From: Aliidongia dinghuensis
GTDB lineage: Bacteria; Pseudomonadota; Alphaproteobacteria; ATCC43930; CGMCC-115725
DNA: 64,000 bases
Direction: 5' to 3'
NCBI RefSeq assembly: GCF_014643535.1
Contig: NZ_BMJQ01000004.1
Location: forward strand, 124,001-188,000
Below the pieces are notes generated by a model. That model was not told the origin of the DNA. It was given only the letters and a program-made list of their open reading frames with translations, and searched no databases. The translations under genes were made by a program, and so were the position numbers. Below are positions 44,140-53,825 of the stretch, piece after piece. Numbering within the stretch: the first letter of the stretch is position 1; each line of letters starts with the position of its first letter.

Positions 44140-46176
44140 ATGGTGGACGATACTTTCCTTCCGACGGTTCTGGTTGTGGACGACGAACCGCAGGTCCTTG
44201 CCGCCATTGCTGACACGCTCGAGGACGATTTCCATGTCCTGGTCAACGCTTCGCCTTTGTCGGCCATAGAGACGTTGCGCGAGACGAAGGACCTCTCGGT
44301 CATCATTTCCGATCAGCGCATGCCGGGGCTGAGCGGGCACGAGTTCCTGACGCGCGCGAAAGAAATCTCCAATGCGACGCGCATTCTCATCACCGGCTAT
44401 TCGGACATGGATGCCGTCGTCGCGGCGGTCAATTCCGGCCGCATCTTCGGCTATATCTCCAAGCCGTGGGACCCGACGAAGCTCAAGCATCTCATCCGCC
44501 AGGCCGCCGATCATTGCGAGCTCTTGCGGGCGCTCACCGACGAGCAGCGCCTGCTCAGCAACCTGATGGATAACGTCCCGGACGCGATCTACTTCAAGGA
44601 CAGCGAGCACCGTTACCTGCGCAGCAACCGGGCCCATGCCCGCGCCCTGGGGCTCAAGGACCCGACGCTCGCGATCGGGAAGCGCGCCGGCGATTTCCTG
44701 CCTCCCGAGCAGGCGCAGCTCCTGGAGGACGAGGACGCTCGCGTCCTTCACGCGATGCAGGCCCCGTTGAGCACCGTGGTCAAGCTGCAGGCCAAGGGCG
44801 AGGAGCCGCGCTGGCTCTCGACGACCCGGGCGGCAATCAGGGACGAGGTCGGCAAGGTCGCGGGGCTCGTCGCCATCGCACGAGACGTCACCGCCGATCA
44901 GCTGGCTGAGGAGCGGCTCCGCGAGGCGCACGATCTGCTCGAGCGCCGGGTCGAGGAGCGTACGGCCGAGCTTACCGCCACGGCCGAGCAGCTGGCGGTC
45001 GCCCGGGCCGCCGCCGAGGCCGCGAACCGCGCGAAGTCGCAATTCCTCGCGACCATGTCCCATGAGCTGCGCACGCCGCTGACCGGCCTCATCGGCTTTC
45101 CCGAACTCTTGCTGCGCACACAGCCCGACCCGGACGAGCTGCGCCGCTTCCTCGAGCTTCAGCGCGACGCCGGCCGCGCACTCCTGGCGCTCGTCAACGA
45201 TATTCTCGACCTATCGAAGATCGAAGCGGGCAAGCTCGAGCTCGAGCAGGTCCCGTTCGAACCGCGGGGCATCTTCGCCGGGTGCGAGGCGCTCGTCGTC
45301 CATAACGCGGAGGCCAAGGGGCTCGCGGTCGAGAGCCGGATCGACGGGAGGGTGCCGAGCTGGCTCGTGGGCGATCCGATGCGCCTGCGGCAGGTCACGC
45401 TCAATCTGCTGAACAATGCAATCAAGTTCACCGATGCCGGTCGTGTCTCGCTGACCGCCGACTGGATCGAGCCCATGCTGGGCAATACTGTGCCGGGCGG
45501 CACCGCGCTCCGCGTCACCGTGGCCGATACCGGCATCGGCATTCCGGCCGACCGGCTCGACCGGCTGTTCCAGGAATTCAGCCAGGTCGATGATTCGACC
45601 AGCCGACGCTTCGGCGGATCGGGACTGGGCCTCGCCATCTGCCGGCGCCTGGTCGAGCTGATGGGCGGCCGGATCGGCGTCGACAGTGTTCCGGACCGGG
45701 GCAGCACGTTCTGGTTCGAAGTGCCCGCGACGATCGCGCCGGCGACGAGCGCCGACGGGAACGAGCCCGCAGATGCGGAACAGCCGAGCACCGCCGCGCG
45801 CTCTGTCCTGCTGGCCGAGGACAGCGCGCCGGTCCAGATCCTCGTCACCGCCCTGTTGGAGACGGCAGGGCACCGCGTCGACGTCGTCGACAACGGCGCC
45901 GCCGCCGTCCAGGCCGCCAAGGCCGGCAAGTACGACCTCATCCTCATGGACGTGCAGATGCCGGTCCAGGACGGCCTCGCCGCGACACGGGAAATCCGTG
46001 CCGCCGAACACGGTGGTCATCGCATCCCGATCGTGGCGCTGACGGCCAATGCGACGAGCGACGAGCTGGAGCGGTGCCGGCAGGCCGGCATGGACGTCTG
46101 CCTGACCAAGCCGATCGACCTCGATCAGCTGATCGCGACGATCCAGCGCCTCACCCCCGACGCGGCCACGGAGTGA
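44140..46176 (+). CDS. Hybrid histidine kinase, REC-PAS-HisKA-HATPase-REC
   Basis: Kinase of 678 residues. It contains an N-terminal receiver of the RpfG-like type (VIISDQRMPGLSGH, later GYISKPWDP), a PAS domain near residues 140-250 (NVPDAIYFKDSEHRYLRSNR), a coiled coil, the H-box [11 protein letters not shown], a HATPase domain, and a C-terminal receiver with LILMDVQMPVQDGL. No transmembrane segment is visible. It ends six bases before the CheW gene, so it is probably the first part of the chemosensory transcript and may take the output role that WspR has elsewhere. Confidence 0.94.
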   Translation: MVDDTFLPTVLVVDDEPQVLAAIADTLEDDFHVLVNASPLSAIETLRETKDLSVIISDQRMPGLSGHEFLTRAKEISNATRILITGYSDMDAVVAAVNSGRIFGYISKPWDPTKLKHLIRQAADHCELLRALTDEQRLLSNLMDNVPDAIYFKDSEHRYLRSNRAHARALGLKDPTLAIGKRAGDFLPPEQAQLLEDEDARVLHAMQAPLSTVVKLQAKGEEPRWLSTTRAAIRDEVGKVAGLVAIARDVTADQLAEERLREAHDLLERRVEERTAELTATAEQLAVARAAAEAANRAKSQFLATMSHELRTPLTGLIGFPELLLRTQPDPDELRRFLELQRDAGRALLALVNDILDLSKIEAGKLELEQVPFEPRGIFAGCEALVVHNAEAKGLAVESRIDGRVPSWLVGDPMRLRQVTLNLLNNAIKFTDAGRVSLTADWIEPMLGNTVPGGTALRVTVADTGIGIPADRLDRLFQEFSQVDDSTSRRFGGSGLGLAICRRLVELMGGRIGVDSVPDRGSTFWFEVPATIAPATSADGNEPADAEQPSTAARSVLLAEDSAPVQILVTALLETAGHRVDVVDNGAAAVQAAKAGKYDLILMDVQMPVQDGLAATREIRAAEHGGHRIPIVALTANATSDELERCRQAGMDVCLTKPIDLDQLIATIQRLTPDAATE

Positions 46177-46182
46177 GCGCCT

Positions 46183-46662
46183 GTGGCCCCAGCACTCTTT
46201 CTGCTCAGCTTCACCCTCGGCCACCAACGTTACGCGCTGCACCTTGCCGCCGTGGAGCGCGCGGTCCGCATCGTCGAGATCGTGCCGCTGCCCGAGGCGC
46301 CGGACATTGTGCTCGGCATCATTAACATGCACGGGCGCGTCATCCCGGTTGTCGACACCCGCAAGCGTTTCGGCCTCGCTGCCCGCCGCCCGACGCTCGA
46401 CGATCATCTGATAGTCGCGCGCACGAGCAGCCGGTCCGTGGCGCTGCTGGTCGATCGCGTGGGCGACGTGCTGGAGTTGGCACCGGCGGACGTGATTGCC
46501 GCCACCGATATCCTGCCGAACATGGCCTATGTCGACGGCGTCGCGAAGCTCAAGAACGGCACGATCGTCGTGCACGACCTCACGACGTTCCTCTCGCTCG
46601 ATGAAGAGGCGAAGCTCGATGCGGCGGTTGGCGCCGCGGCGGAGGCTTCCCATGGATTCTAG
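46183..46662 (+). CDS. cheW: CheW-like scaffold protein (WspB position)
   Basis: CheW-domain adaptor of 159 residues that couples a chemoreceptor to CheA. Typical strands are seen: FTLGHQRYALHLAAVERAV, VLGIINMHGRVIPVVDTRKR and VALLVDRVGDVLEL. The start is a GTG at 46183, six bases after the upstream kinase. It overlaps the CheR gene by 11 bases. The first of two CheW proteins in the cluster; its order before CheR-TPR corresponds to WspB. Confidence 0.92.
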   Translation: MAPALFLLSFTLGHQRYALHLAAVERAVRIVEIVPLPEAPDIVLGIINMHGRVIPVVDTRKRFGLAARRPTLDDHLIVARTSSRSVALLVDRVGDVLELAPADVIAATDILPNMAYVDGVAKLKNGTIVVHDLTTFLSLDEEAKLDAAVGAAAEASHGF

Positions 46663-48103
46663 CCTGTCCGACGGACTGCTCGCGCGCTTCAGCGACTATC
46701 TCGCGGCGCAAGTCGGGCTGCACTTTGCGCCGGATCGCTGGACCGAGCTCACGCGGGGGCTCGACCGGGCCGCTGCCGACCTCGGCTTCGCTGACGCCGC
46801 CGCCTGCGTGCTCCATCTGCTGTCGACCGGTCTCACCCGGGCGCAGATCGAGGTGCTGGCGAGCCATCTCACGGTCGGCGAGACCTATTTCTTTCGAGAG
46901 CCGCGCAGCTTCGAGGTGCTCGCGACCCGGGTTCTGCCGGATCTCATCCAGGCTCGGCGGGCGGACGGCCGGGCGCTCCGCATCTGGAGTGCCGCCTGCT
47001 GCACGGGCGAGGAGCCCTATTCGATCGCGATGCTGCTCGATCGGCTGATCCCCGATCTCGCCGACTGGAACATCACGCTGCTTGCGACCGACATCAATCC
47101 GCAATTTCTGCGGCGCGCGGAGGAGGGGGTCTACAAGGACTGGTCGTTCCGAGGCGTCGGCCAGGATATCAGGGACCGGTACTTCACCCGGGAGCCCGAC
47201 GGCGGAAGCCGCATCGTCCCGCGCATCAAGGCGATGGTGACCTTCTCCTACCACAATCTGGTCGAGGACCGCTTCCCGTCGATCGACAGCAATACGAACG
47301 CGATGGACGTGGTGCTGTGCCGGAACGTGCTGATGTATTTCAGCCCGGATCGGGCGCGCGCGGTCGTGGGCTATCTCCATCGGGCCTTGCGGGATGGCGG
47401 CTGGCTGGTGCCGAGCGCCGTCGACGGCTCGCCGGCGCTCTTTGCCCCCTTCGTCCTCGCCGATGTCGAAGGCACGACGCTCTACCGAAAACAGGCGGCC
47501 GTCGTCCCGCAGCCGCGACCGCCGGTGCGGCCGATCGTCCCAGCGCCGGCACCGATGGCGCCGCGACCCGAGCCGATCCGCAGCGTCGAAGGCCAGCCCG
47601 ATCCCTGCCGCGCGGCATCCGCGCTGCACGATCAGGGGCGCTATGCCGAGGCCTCGGAAATCCTGGTCAAGTATCTGGCGAGCCGCCCGGCCGACGTCTC
47701 GGCCATGCTTCTCCTGGCGCGGACCTATGCCAATCAAGGTCGCCTTGCGGATGCGCTGCATTGGAGCACAAAGCTGGTCGCGGCCGATCGGCTCAACGCC
47801 GGCCACCATTATCTGCTGGCCATGATCCAGCAGGAAATGGGCGCGCTGGCGGATGCGGCCGCTTCGCTGCACCGCGCGCTGTTTCTCGATCCCGGCTTCG
47901 TGCTCGCCCATTTCGCGTCGGCCAATCTCGCCCGGATCGAAGGCAAGCGCCCGGAGGCACGCAAGCATTACCGCAATACCTTGGAGCTGCTCAGGGGACG
48001 GGCGCCGGGCGACGTGCTGCCCGAATCCGAAGGACTGACGGTCGACCGGCTCCGCGAAATCGTCCGTCACGCCGCCGAGATGGTCGAGGGAGGGAAGCCG
48101 TGA
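46652..48103 (+). CDS. cheR: CheR methyltransferase with TPR repeats (WspC-like)
   Basis: SAM-dependent receptor methyltransferase of 483 residues. The N-terminal helical part precedes VGETYFFREP; the SAM-binding loop is SAACCTGEEPYSIAML and the second motif is LLATDINPQFL; CRNVLMYF follows. A proline-rich linker (about residues 288-320) leads to TPR repeats in the last 150 residues. CheR fused to TPRs is the WspC architecture. The ATG at 46652 has a GGAGG site. It methylates glutamates on the adjacent receptor. Confidence 0.94.
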   Translation: MDSSLSDGLLARFSDYLAAQVGLHFAPDRWTELTRGLDRAAADLGFADAAACVLHLLSTGLTRAQIEVLASHLTVGETYFFREPRSFEVLATRVLPDLIQARRADGRALRIWSAACCTGEEPYSIAMLLDRLIPDLADWNITLLATDINPQFLRRAEEGVYKDWSFRGVGQDIRDRYFTREPDGGSRIVPRIKAMVTFSYHNLVEDRFPSIDSNTNAMDVVLCRNVLMYFSPDRARAVVGYLHRALRDGGWLVPSAVDGSPALFAPFVLADVEGTTLYRKQAAVVPQPRPPVRPIVPAPAPMAPRPEPIRSVEGQPDPCRAASALHDQGRYAEASEILVKYLASRPADVSAMLLLARTYANQGRLADALHWSTKLVAADRLNAGHHYLLAMIQQEMGALADAAASLHRALFLDPGFVLAHFASANLARIEGKRPEARKHYRNTLELLRGRAPGDVLPESEGLTVDRLREIVRHAAEMVEGGKP

Positions 48104-48116
48104 CCGGAGCTAAATC

Positions 48117-48713
48117 ATGACCGACTGGGAGGCGATCCATCGGCGCCTGGCGCAGATCGAGGCCGCGCTGAGCCGCGGCAGCCGGCGGAGCGCGCAAGCC
48201 ATGCGCGACGTCCTGCGCGAGCGCGCTGAGGTGATGGCACGCCCGATCGGCACGCGCCGGGTCGCCGATGATCAGGTCGAGTTCCTCGAATTCGCCGTGG
48301 CGGGCGAGCGCTACGGCATAGAGACGGCCCACGTCCGCGAGGTCGCGACGATCAGCGGGGTGACCCGGGTGCCCGGCGTCCCGGCGTTCATCGGCGGCAT
48401 CGCCGCCGTGCGCGGCCAGATCCTGTCCGTCCTCGACATCGCCCGCCTGTTCGATCTGCCGCCGTTCGACGGGCCGGCGGCGGAGCGGCTCGTGGTGCTC
48501 GAAGCGCCGGACATGCCGGTCGGCGTGCTCGCGACGGCGATCCATGGCGTGCGTGCCGAGCCGCCGTCCGAGATCGAGACCTCGCTGCCGACGCTCGGCG
48601 GCGGGCGCGCACCCTACCTGCTCGGCGTCGACCGTACCGGCGTCGCCATCCTCGATGCCGCGGCGCTGCTCGCGGCCCAGGAGGTCATCATCGGAGTGGA
48701 CGCGGCGCAATAG
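48117..48713 (+). CDS. cheW: CheW-like scaffold protein (WspD position)
   Basis: Second CheW-domain protein, 198 residues, with an N-terminal helical extension of about 50 residues before the CheW fold (VEFLEFAVAGERYGIETAHV, FIGGIAAVRGQILSVLDIAR). The extra N-terminal segment is typical of WspD-like proteins. It lies between CheR-TPR and the receptor gene and would link receptor and CheA together with the first CheW. Confidence 0.92.
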   Translation: MTDWEAIHRRLAQIEAALSRGSRRSAQAMRDVLRERAEVMARPIGTRRVADDQVEFLEFAVAGERYGIETAHVREVATISGVTRVPGVPAFIGGIAAVRGQILSVLDIARLFDLPPFDGPAAERLVVLEAPDMPVGVLATAIHGVRAEPPSEIETSLPTLGGGRAPYLLGVDRTGVAILDAAALLAAQEVIIGVDAAQ

Positions 48714-48763
48714 AACCAAACCGAAAACAACCACCGAGCCGAAGCGCGACAAGGGGGATCGTC

Positions 48764-50377
48764 ATGAAATTTTCCGTCGGTGCTAAGATCTGGGCCTGCC
48801 TGGGGGCCGTTCTGCTGATCCTGCTCATCGTCGCGGCAGTCTCGTACCAGAATACGCAGAAGCTGACCCAGACAGCGATCTGGCGCGCGCATAGCTTCGA
48901 GGTGCAGGTGGCGCTTACCGGTCTGCTGTCGGTCCTGCAGGATGCGGAAACCGGCCAGCGCGGCTATCTCATCACCGGCGAAGAGCGGTATCTCGAGCCC
49001 TATCAGACGGCAGTCCGGAACATCGACCGCGCGGTGCAGTCGCTGAAAGACCTGACGGCCGACAATCCGGCCCAGCAGCGCAACATCGAAGCCCTGCGCG
49101 CGCCGATCAAGGACAAGCTGGACGAGCTCAAGGAAACCGTCGATCTGCGCCGGGCACAGGGCTTCGAGCCCGCCCGGCAGATCGTCCTGACCGACCGCGG
49201 CAAGCAGGTGATGGACGAGGTGCGCCGCCAGATCACCGGCATGCAGGCCATCGAGAGCGAGTTGCTGCGGCAGCGCGAAGCGGCGATGACGGCGAGCTCG
49301 GAGAATACGCTCTGGGTGATCCTGGGCGGTGCCACCATCGCGGCGCTGTTCGTCATTGCCGCCGGCTATTTCCTCGGCCGGAATATCTCGGGCCCGCTGC
49401 GCGACATCACCGTGACCGCCGAGCAAATCGGCGGCGGCGATCTGACGGTCAGTACGCCCACCAATACCGTGCGGACCGACGAGATCGGCATGCTCGGCCG
49501 GACGTTCCACGCCATGACCGGCAAGCTGCGGGTGCTGATCCAGGAGATCCGCGAGGGCATCAATGTGCTGGGCACGGCGGCGAACCAGATCGTCACGATC
49601 ACGGCCCAGGTCGCCGCCGGCGCGTCCGAGACGGCGACGGCGCTCGCCCAGACCAGCGCCACGATGGAGGAAGTGAAGAAGACCTCGCAGGTCTCGAGCG
49701 AGAAGGCGCTCTACGTCTCGGAAACCGCCCAGAACACGATCCAGGTGTCGCAAAGCGGTCGCCGGGCGGTCGAGCAGTCGATCGACGGCATCAGCAAGGT
49801 CCGCGAGCAGATCGGTGCGATCGCCGAGGCGGTCATGCAATTGAGCGAACAGGGCCAGGCGATCGGTGAGATCGTCGCCTCGGTCAACGACCTGGCCGAA
49901 CAGTCCAATCTCTTGGCGGTCAACGCCGCGATCGAGGCGGCGCGCGCCGGCGACCAGGGCCGGGGCTTCGTCGTCGTGGCGCAGGAGGTGAAGAGTCTCG
50001 CCGAGCAATCCAAGCAGGCGACGGCACAGGTGCGCACGATCCTGGGCGATATCCAGAAGGCGACGGCGACCGCCGTGCTCGCGGCGGAGCAGGGCAGCAA
50101 GGCGGTCGATACGAGCGTGAAACTGTCGGTCGAGGCGGGCGAGGCCATCGAGCGGCTGTCCCAGAGCATCGCGGTTGCGACCCAGGCCGCAACCCAGATC
50201 GCCGCGTCGAACCAGCAGCAGCAGGTCGGCATCGATCAGGTGGCGCTCGCCATGGAGAACATCCGGCAGGCGAGCGTGCAGAACCTGGGCGCCACGAAGC
50301 AGGCCGAGAGCGCAGCGCAGAACCTGAACGAGCTCGGCCATAAGCTGAAGGCGATGGCGGTGCAGTATCGAGCGTAG
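48764..50377 (+). CDS. Methyl-accepting chemoreceptor with CHASE3-like sensor (WspA position)
   Basis: Receptor of 537 residues. A transmembrane helix (IWACLGAVLLILLIVAAVSY) leads to a periplasmic helical bundle of CHASE3 type (QDAETGQRGYLITGEERYLE). A second helix (LWVILGGATIAALFVIAAGYFL), a HAMP domain and a long signalling coiled coil follow. The hairpin tip is EIVASVNDLAEQSNLLAVNA, then EAARAGDQGRGF. There is no C-terminal CheR-tethering pentapeptide, in keeping with a receptor that uses a dedicated TPR-type CheR. The ATG follows an AAGGGGGAT site. Confidence 0.94.
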   Translation: MKFSVGAKIWACLGAVLLILLIVAAVSYQNTQKLTQTAIWRAHSFEVQVALTGLLSVLQDAETGQRGYLITGEERYLEPYQTAVRNIDRAVQSLKDLTADNPAQQRNIEALRAPIKDKLDELKETVDLRRAQGFEPARQIVLTDRGKQVMDEVRRQITGMQAIESELLRQREAAMTASSENTLWVILGGATIAALFVIAAGYFLGRNISGPLRDITVTAEQIGGGDLTVSTPTNTVRTDEIGMLGRTFHAMTGKLRVLIQEIREGINVLGTAANQIVTITAQVAAGASETATALAQTSATMEEVKKTSQVSSEKALYVSETAQNTIQVSQSGRRAVEQSIDGISKVREQIGAIAEAVMQLSEQGQAIGEIVASVNDLAEQSNLLAVNAAIEAARAGDQGRGFVVVAQEVKSLAEQSKQATAQVRTILGDIQKATATAVLAAEQGSKAVDTSVKLSVEAGEAIERLSQSIAVATQAATQIAASNQQQQVGIDQVALAMENIRQASVQNLGATKQAESAAQNLNELGHKLKAMAVQYRA

Positions 50378-50391
50378 AGCGAGGTCGGTCG

Positions 50392-52602
50392 ATGACCCGT
50401 CAGGACGAACAGCTCCTGAAGAAGCTGCTGGCCATGTTCGAGGTCGAAGCGGAGGAGCATCTGAGCGCCATCGCCACCGGACTGCTGGCGCTCGAGCAGA
50501 ACCCGGCGGACGACCGGCGGCAGGAGCTCATCGAGACGACCTTTCGCGAGGTCCACACGCTGAAGGGTGCCGCCCGGGCGGTCAATCTCGAGGTCGTGGT
50601 CGAACTCTGCCACGCGCTCGAGACCGTGTTCGCCGTCTTGAAGCGAAACCGGCTGACGCCGCCGGCGGAGCTGCTCGATCTGCTGCATCGAGGCTTCGCG
50701 CAGATCAGGGAGCTGCTGCCCGGCGGCGCGCAGGAGGGATCGCGCGAGGCCGCGGCGACGGTGATCGAGAGCCTCGGCCAGGCGACGAACGGCCTTGACG
50801 GCCCGGCCGGCATTGTCGTCCCCACGACGACAGTGACGCCATTGGCGCCGCCCCCGACGCTTCCGCCGCCTGCCGCGACACCCGCCCGGCCTGGCGCGCC
50901 GCGGCAGACGGTGCGCATTGCCACCACCAAGCTCGACGCCCTGCTGCATCAAGCGGAGGAACTGGTCGCGGCAAAGCTTGCCGCCGCCCGGCAGGCGAGC
51001 GAACTGAGCGCGCTTGCGGACGAGCTCGCCCATCGGAGGAGGGTCCGCGACCAGGCCCGCCGCTTCGCCGGCGCCGACGGGTCCACCGGGCTGGCGGCTG
51101 CCGACGACGAAACCTACCGGTGGGTTGCCGACCGCCTGGCCGGTCTCGCCAGTGCCGCGCGAGACGATTTTCGATCGCTCGGCAAGATGATCGACAATCT
51201 GCTCGACGGCACCAAGCAGGTCCTGATGGTGCCGTTCTCGGCCGTGCTCGAGCCACTGCCGTCGGTCGTGCGCGACCTGTCGCGCGCTGAGGGCAAGGAG
51301 GTGGAGCTCGTCGTCCGGGGCGAGGAGCTCGAGATCGACCGGCGCATCCAGGAGGAAATCAAGGACGCGCTGCTGCATCTCGTCCGCAATGCGGTCGATC
51401 ACGGCATCGAGGCGCCGGCCGAGCGCGTGCGCCGGAACAAGCCGGCGCGCGGCGTCATCACCATCGCCATCACCCAACATGACTCGGGCCGGGCGGAGCT
51501 CGCGATCAGCGACGACGGCGCCGGGATCGATCCGGCCGGCCTGCGCCGGGCGGCGCGCCAAGCAGGCCTGATCTCGGCAGAGCAGGACGCGGCGATGAGC
51601 GATGCGGACGCGCTTGCGCTCGTCTTCCGCTCCGGGCTGTCGACGAGCCCGATTGCGACCGACCTGTCGGGCCGTGGCCTGGGGCTCGCCATCGTCCAGG
51701 AGAAGGTCGAACGGCTCGGTGGCTCGGTGCGCGTCGAGGCCCGGCCCGGGGGGGGTACGAGCTTCCGCCTCGTGCTGCCGGTGACGCTCGCCTCGTTCCG
51801 CGGCGTTCTGGTCGAGGCCGCGGGCGCCGCCTTCATCCTGCCGACCCGGCATGTCGAACGGGTGGCGCGGGTTTCGGTCGACGAGATCAGCACGGTCGAA
51901 GGCCGCGAGACTATTCGTCTCGGCGGCCGTACGCTGGGCCTGGTCTGGCTCCAGGATGTCATGGGAATACCGGGCGCCATCGACGGCGCCGCCGATCATC
52001 GCAACGTCATCGTCCTCAGCTGGGGTGGCCAATCCGTCGCCTTCGCGGTCGACCGGATCCATGACGAGCGCGAAGTGCTGATGAAGGGGCTGGGCCGACA
52101 GCTGCGCCAGGTGCGCCATGTTACCGGGGGCTCCGTGCTGCCCACGGGAACGATCGCGCTGATCCTGAACGTCCGCGATCTCATGGACGGGGCGGCGCTG
52201 GCGCCGGCACCGACGCGCATCGTCACCGGGCCGCCACGGCGCAAGTCGGTCCTGATCGCGGAAGATTCGATCACGGCGCGGACCCTGTTCAAGCATGTGC
52301 TGGAAGCCGCCGGCTATCGGGTCAAGACCTCGGTCGACGGGCGCGACGCCTGGGCCAGCCTCACGGCAGAGCCGTTCGATCTGCTGGTCTCGGACATCGA
52401 AATGCCGGGCATCAACGGTCTCGACCTGACAGCGAAAGTGCGGAGCGACCGCACGCTCGCGAACCTGCCGGTCATTCTCGTCACATCGCTCGGATCCGCG
52501 GCGGATCGCGAGCGGGGGATCGATGTCGGCGCGAACGCCTACATCGTCAAGGACAGTTTCGACCAGAGCAACCTGTTGCAGATTGCCAGCCGCCTGACGT
52601 GA
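50392..52602 (+). CDS. cheA: CheA-REC hybrid chemosensory kinase (WspE-like)
   Basis: Histidine kinase of 736 residues. An HPt domain has the phospho-His in FREVHTLKGAARAV (near residue 53); a Pro-rich linker, dimerisation helices, a HATPase (HLVRNAVDHGIE, ISDDGAGID, GRGLGLAIVQEKV) and a CheW-like regulatory domain follow, with a C-terminal receiver (DLLVSDIEMPGINGL). CheA fused to a receiver is the WspE arrangement. It starts 14 bp after the receptor gene. Its phosphoryl targets should be CheB and an unlinked or nearby receiver protein. Confidence 0.95.
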   Translation: MTRQDEQLLKKLLAMFEVEAEEHLSAIATGLLALEQNPADDRRQELIETTFREVHTLKGAARAVNLEVVVELCHALETVFAVLKRNRLTPPAELLDLLHRGFAQIRELLPGGAQEGSREAAATVIESLGQATNGLDGPAGIVVPTTTVTPLAPPPTLPPPAATPARPGAPRQTVRIATTKLDALLHQAEELVAAKLAAARQASELSALADELAHRRRVRDQARRFAGADGSTGLAAADDETYRWVADRLAGLASAARDDFRSLGKMIDNLLDGTKQVLMVPFSAVLEPLPSVVRDLSRAEGKEVELVVRGEELEIDRRIQEEIKDALLHLVRNAVDHGIEAPAERVRRNKPARGVITIAITQHDSGRAELAISDDGAGIDPAGLRRAARQAGLISAEQDAAMSDADALALVFRSGLSTSPIATDLSGRGLGLAIVQEKVERLGGSVRVEARPGGGTSFRLVLPVTLASFRGVLVEAAGAAFILPTRHVERVARVSVDEISTVEGRETIRLGGRTLGLVWLQDVMGIPGAIDGAADHRNVIVLSWGGQSVAFAVDRIHDEREVLMKGLGRQLRQVRHVTGGSVLPTGTIALILNVRDLMDGAALAPAPTRIVTGPPRRKSVLIAEDSITARTLFKHVLEAAGYRVKTSVDGRDAWASLTAEPFDLLVSDIEMPGINGLDLTAKVRSDRTLANLPVILVTSLGSAADRERGIDVGANAYIVKDSFDQSNLLQIASRLT

Positions 52603-52613
52603 GGAAGTGCTAG

Positions 52614-53645
52614 TTGATCAGAGTGTTGGTCGCCGAGGATTCGCCTACATTGCGCGAATTCCTGGTGCATATCCTGAGCGCCGAAGCGGATATCCGGGTG
52701 ATCGCAACGGCCGTTGACGGCGTGCAGGCGGCGGAGGCGGTGGCGCGGCTGCGGCCCGACGTCGTCACGATGGACATCCACATGCCGCGGCTGGACGGCT
52801 TCGCCGCGACGCGCCGGATCATGGAAGACCATCCGACGCCGATCGTCATCGTCAGCAGCACCATGAGCGATCAGGTCGCCGCGACCTTCCGCGCGATCGA
52901 GGCGGGCGCGCTCGCCTTCGTGCGGCGCCCGCACGGCATCGGACATCGCGAGCATGCCGCGGATGCCGGCGAGCTGGTGCAGACCGTTCGCCTGATGGCG
53001 GAGGTGAAAGTCGTCCGACGTTGGCGGAAGTCCAGTATCGGCAGCCGACGTATCGCGCCGACGGCAGCGAGCGTCGGGGCGGGGGCCAAGGGGCGGATCG
53101 TGGCGATCGGCGCGTCGACCGGCGGTCCGATCGCGCTCCAGACTCTTCTCAAGGGCCTGCCGTCGGACTTTTCGGCCCCGCTCGTCATCGTGCAGCACAT
53201 ATCGCCGGGTTTCGTCGAAGGCTTCGTCGATTGGCTCGGCGGTGCGTCGTCCTTGCCGGTTCGTCTCGCCCAGCATGGCGAGCCGCTGCTGCCTGGGCAT
53301 GTCTATCTGGCGCCGGACGGCAGCCACATGGGTGTCACGGCCGACGCCATCCGCCTCGACACCGGTCATGCGGAGAACGGAAGCCGGCCGGCGATTTCCT
53401 ATTTGTTCAGATCGGTTGCCGAGAGCTTCGGCGCGAACGCGGCCGGTATCCTGCTGTCGGGCATGGGTGCTGACGGTGCGGCGGAGCTGAAGGCGCTCCG
53501 GGAGCTCGGCGCCACGACCGTCGCCCAGAGCAAAGAGAGCTCGGTCGTCCACGGCATACCGGGTGTTGCCATCGACCTCGGGGCTGCCGGTCACGTGCTG
53601 GACCCGGTCGAAATTTCGAAGCTGCTGACCCGCTGGGCGTCATAG
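52614..53645 (+). CDS. cheB: CheB methylesterase response regulator (WspF-like)
   Basis: Two-domain protein of 343 residues. The receiver carries the Asp in VVTMDIHMPRLDG; the methylesterase/glutamine deamidase domain carries the Ser-His-Asp triad in IGASTGGP, IVQHISPGF and MGADGA. It removes methyl groups from the receptor and so resets the system. The start is a TTG at 52614 with an AGGAAG site upstream; no ATG is available near the conserved N-terminus. It ends the chemosensory operon. Confidence 0.94.
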   Translation: MIRVLVAEDSPTLREFLVHILSAEADIRVIATAVDGVQAAEAVARLRPDVVTMDIHMPRLDGFAATRRIMEDHPTPIVIVSSTMSDQVAATFRAIEAGALAFVRRPHGIGHREHAADAGELVQTVRLMAEVKVVRRWRKSSIGSRRIAPTAASVGAGAKGRIVAIGASTGGPIALQTLLKGLPSDFSAPLVIVQHISPGFVEGFVDWLGGASSLPVRLAQHGEPLLPGHVYLAPDGSHMGVTADAIRLDTGHAENGSRPAISYLFRSVAESFGANAAGILLSGMGADGAAELKALRELGATTVAQSKESSVVHGIPGVAIDLGAAGHVLDPVEISKLLTRWAS

Positions 53646-53825
53646 CGATTTTGACAGTAAGCTCGCCTACACCGTGCTGCAGCGCCTGATCGCGCTCGCC
53701 AAGACGACGAGCGCGCGGGGCACGGTCATCACGATTGCCGCCGGATGATCCGCGACGCCGGGCGTTAGCCCTCGTGCAGGAGGCCAGTAGTTCTCAAGCC
53801 TGAACCCGCGCGAGAGGAGAGAGCC
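53646..53825. other. Intergenic, possible tail of a lost gene
   Basis: A frame at about 53649-53748 reads DSKLAYTVLQRLIALAKTTS and ends shortly after. It looks protein-like but has no start, so it may be the end of a deleted gene. The HAD-phosphatase ribosome binding site (GAGAGGAGAG) is at the right edge. Confidence 0.35.

Noticed and set aside
50236-52296. Minus-strand open frame of 686 codons inside cheA
   Set aside because: Antisense shadow; the plus frame has every CheA domain in order.
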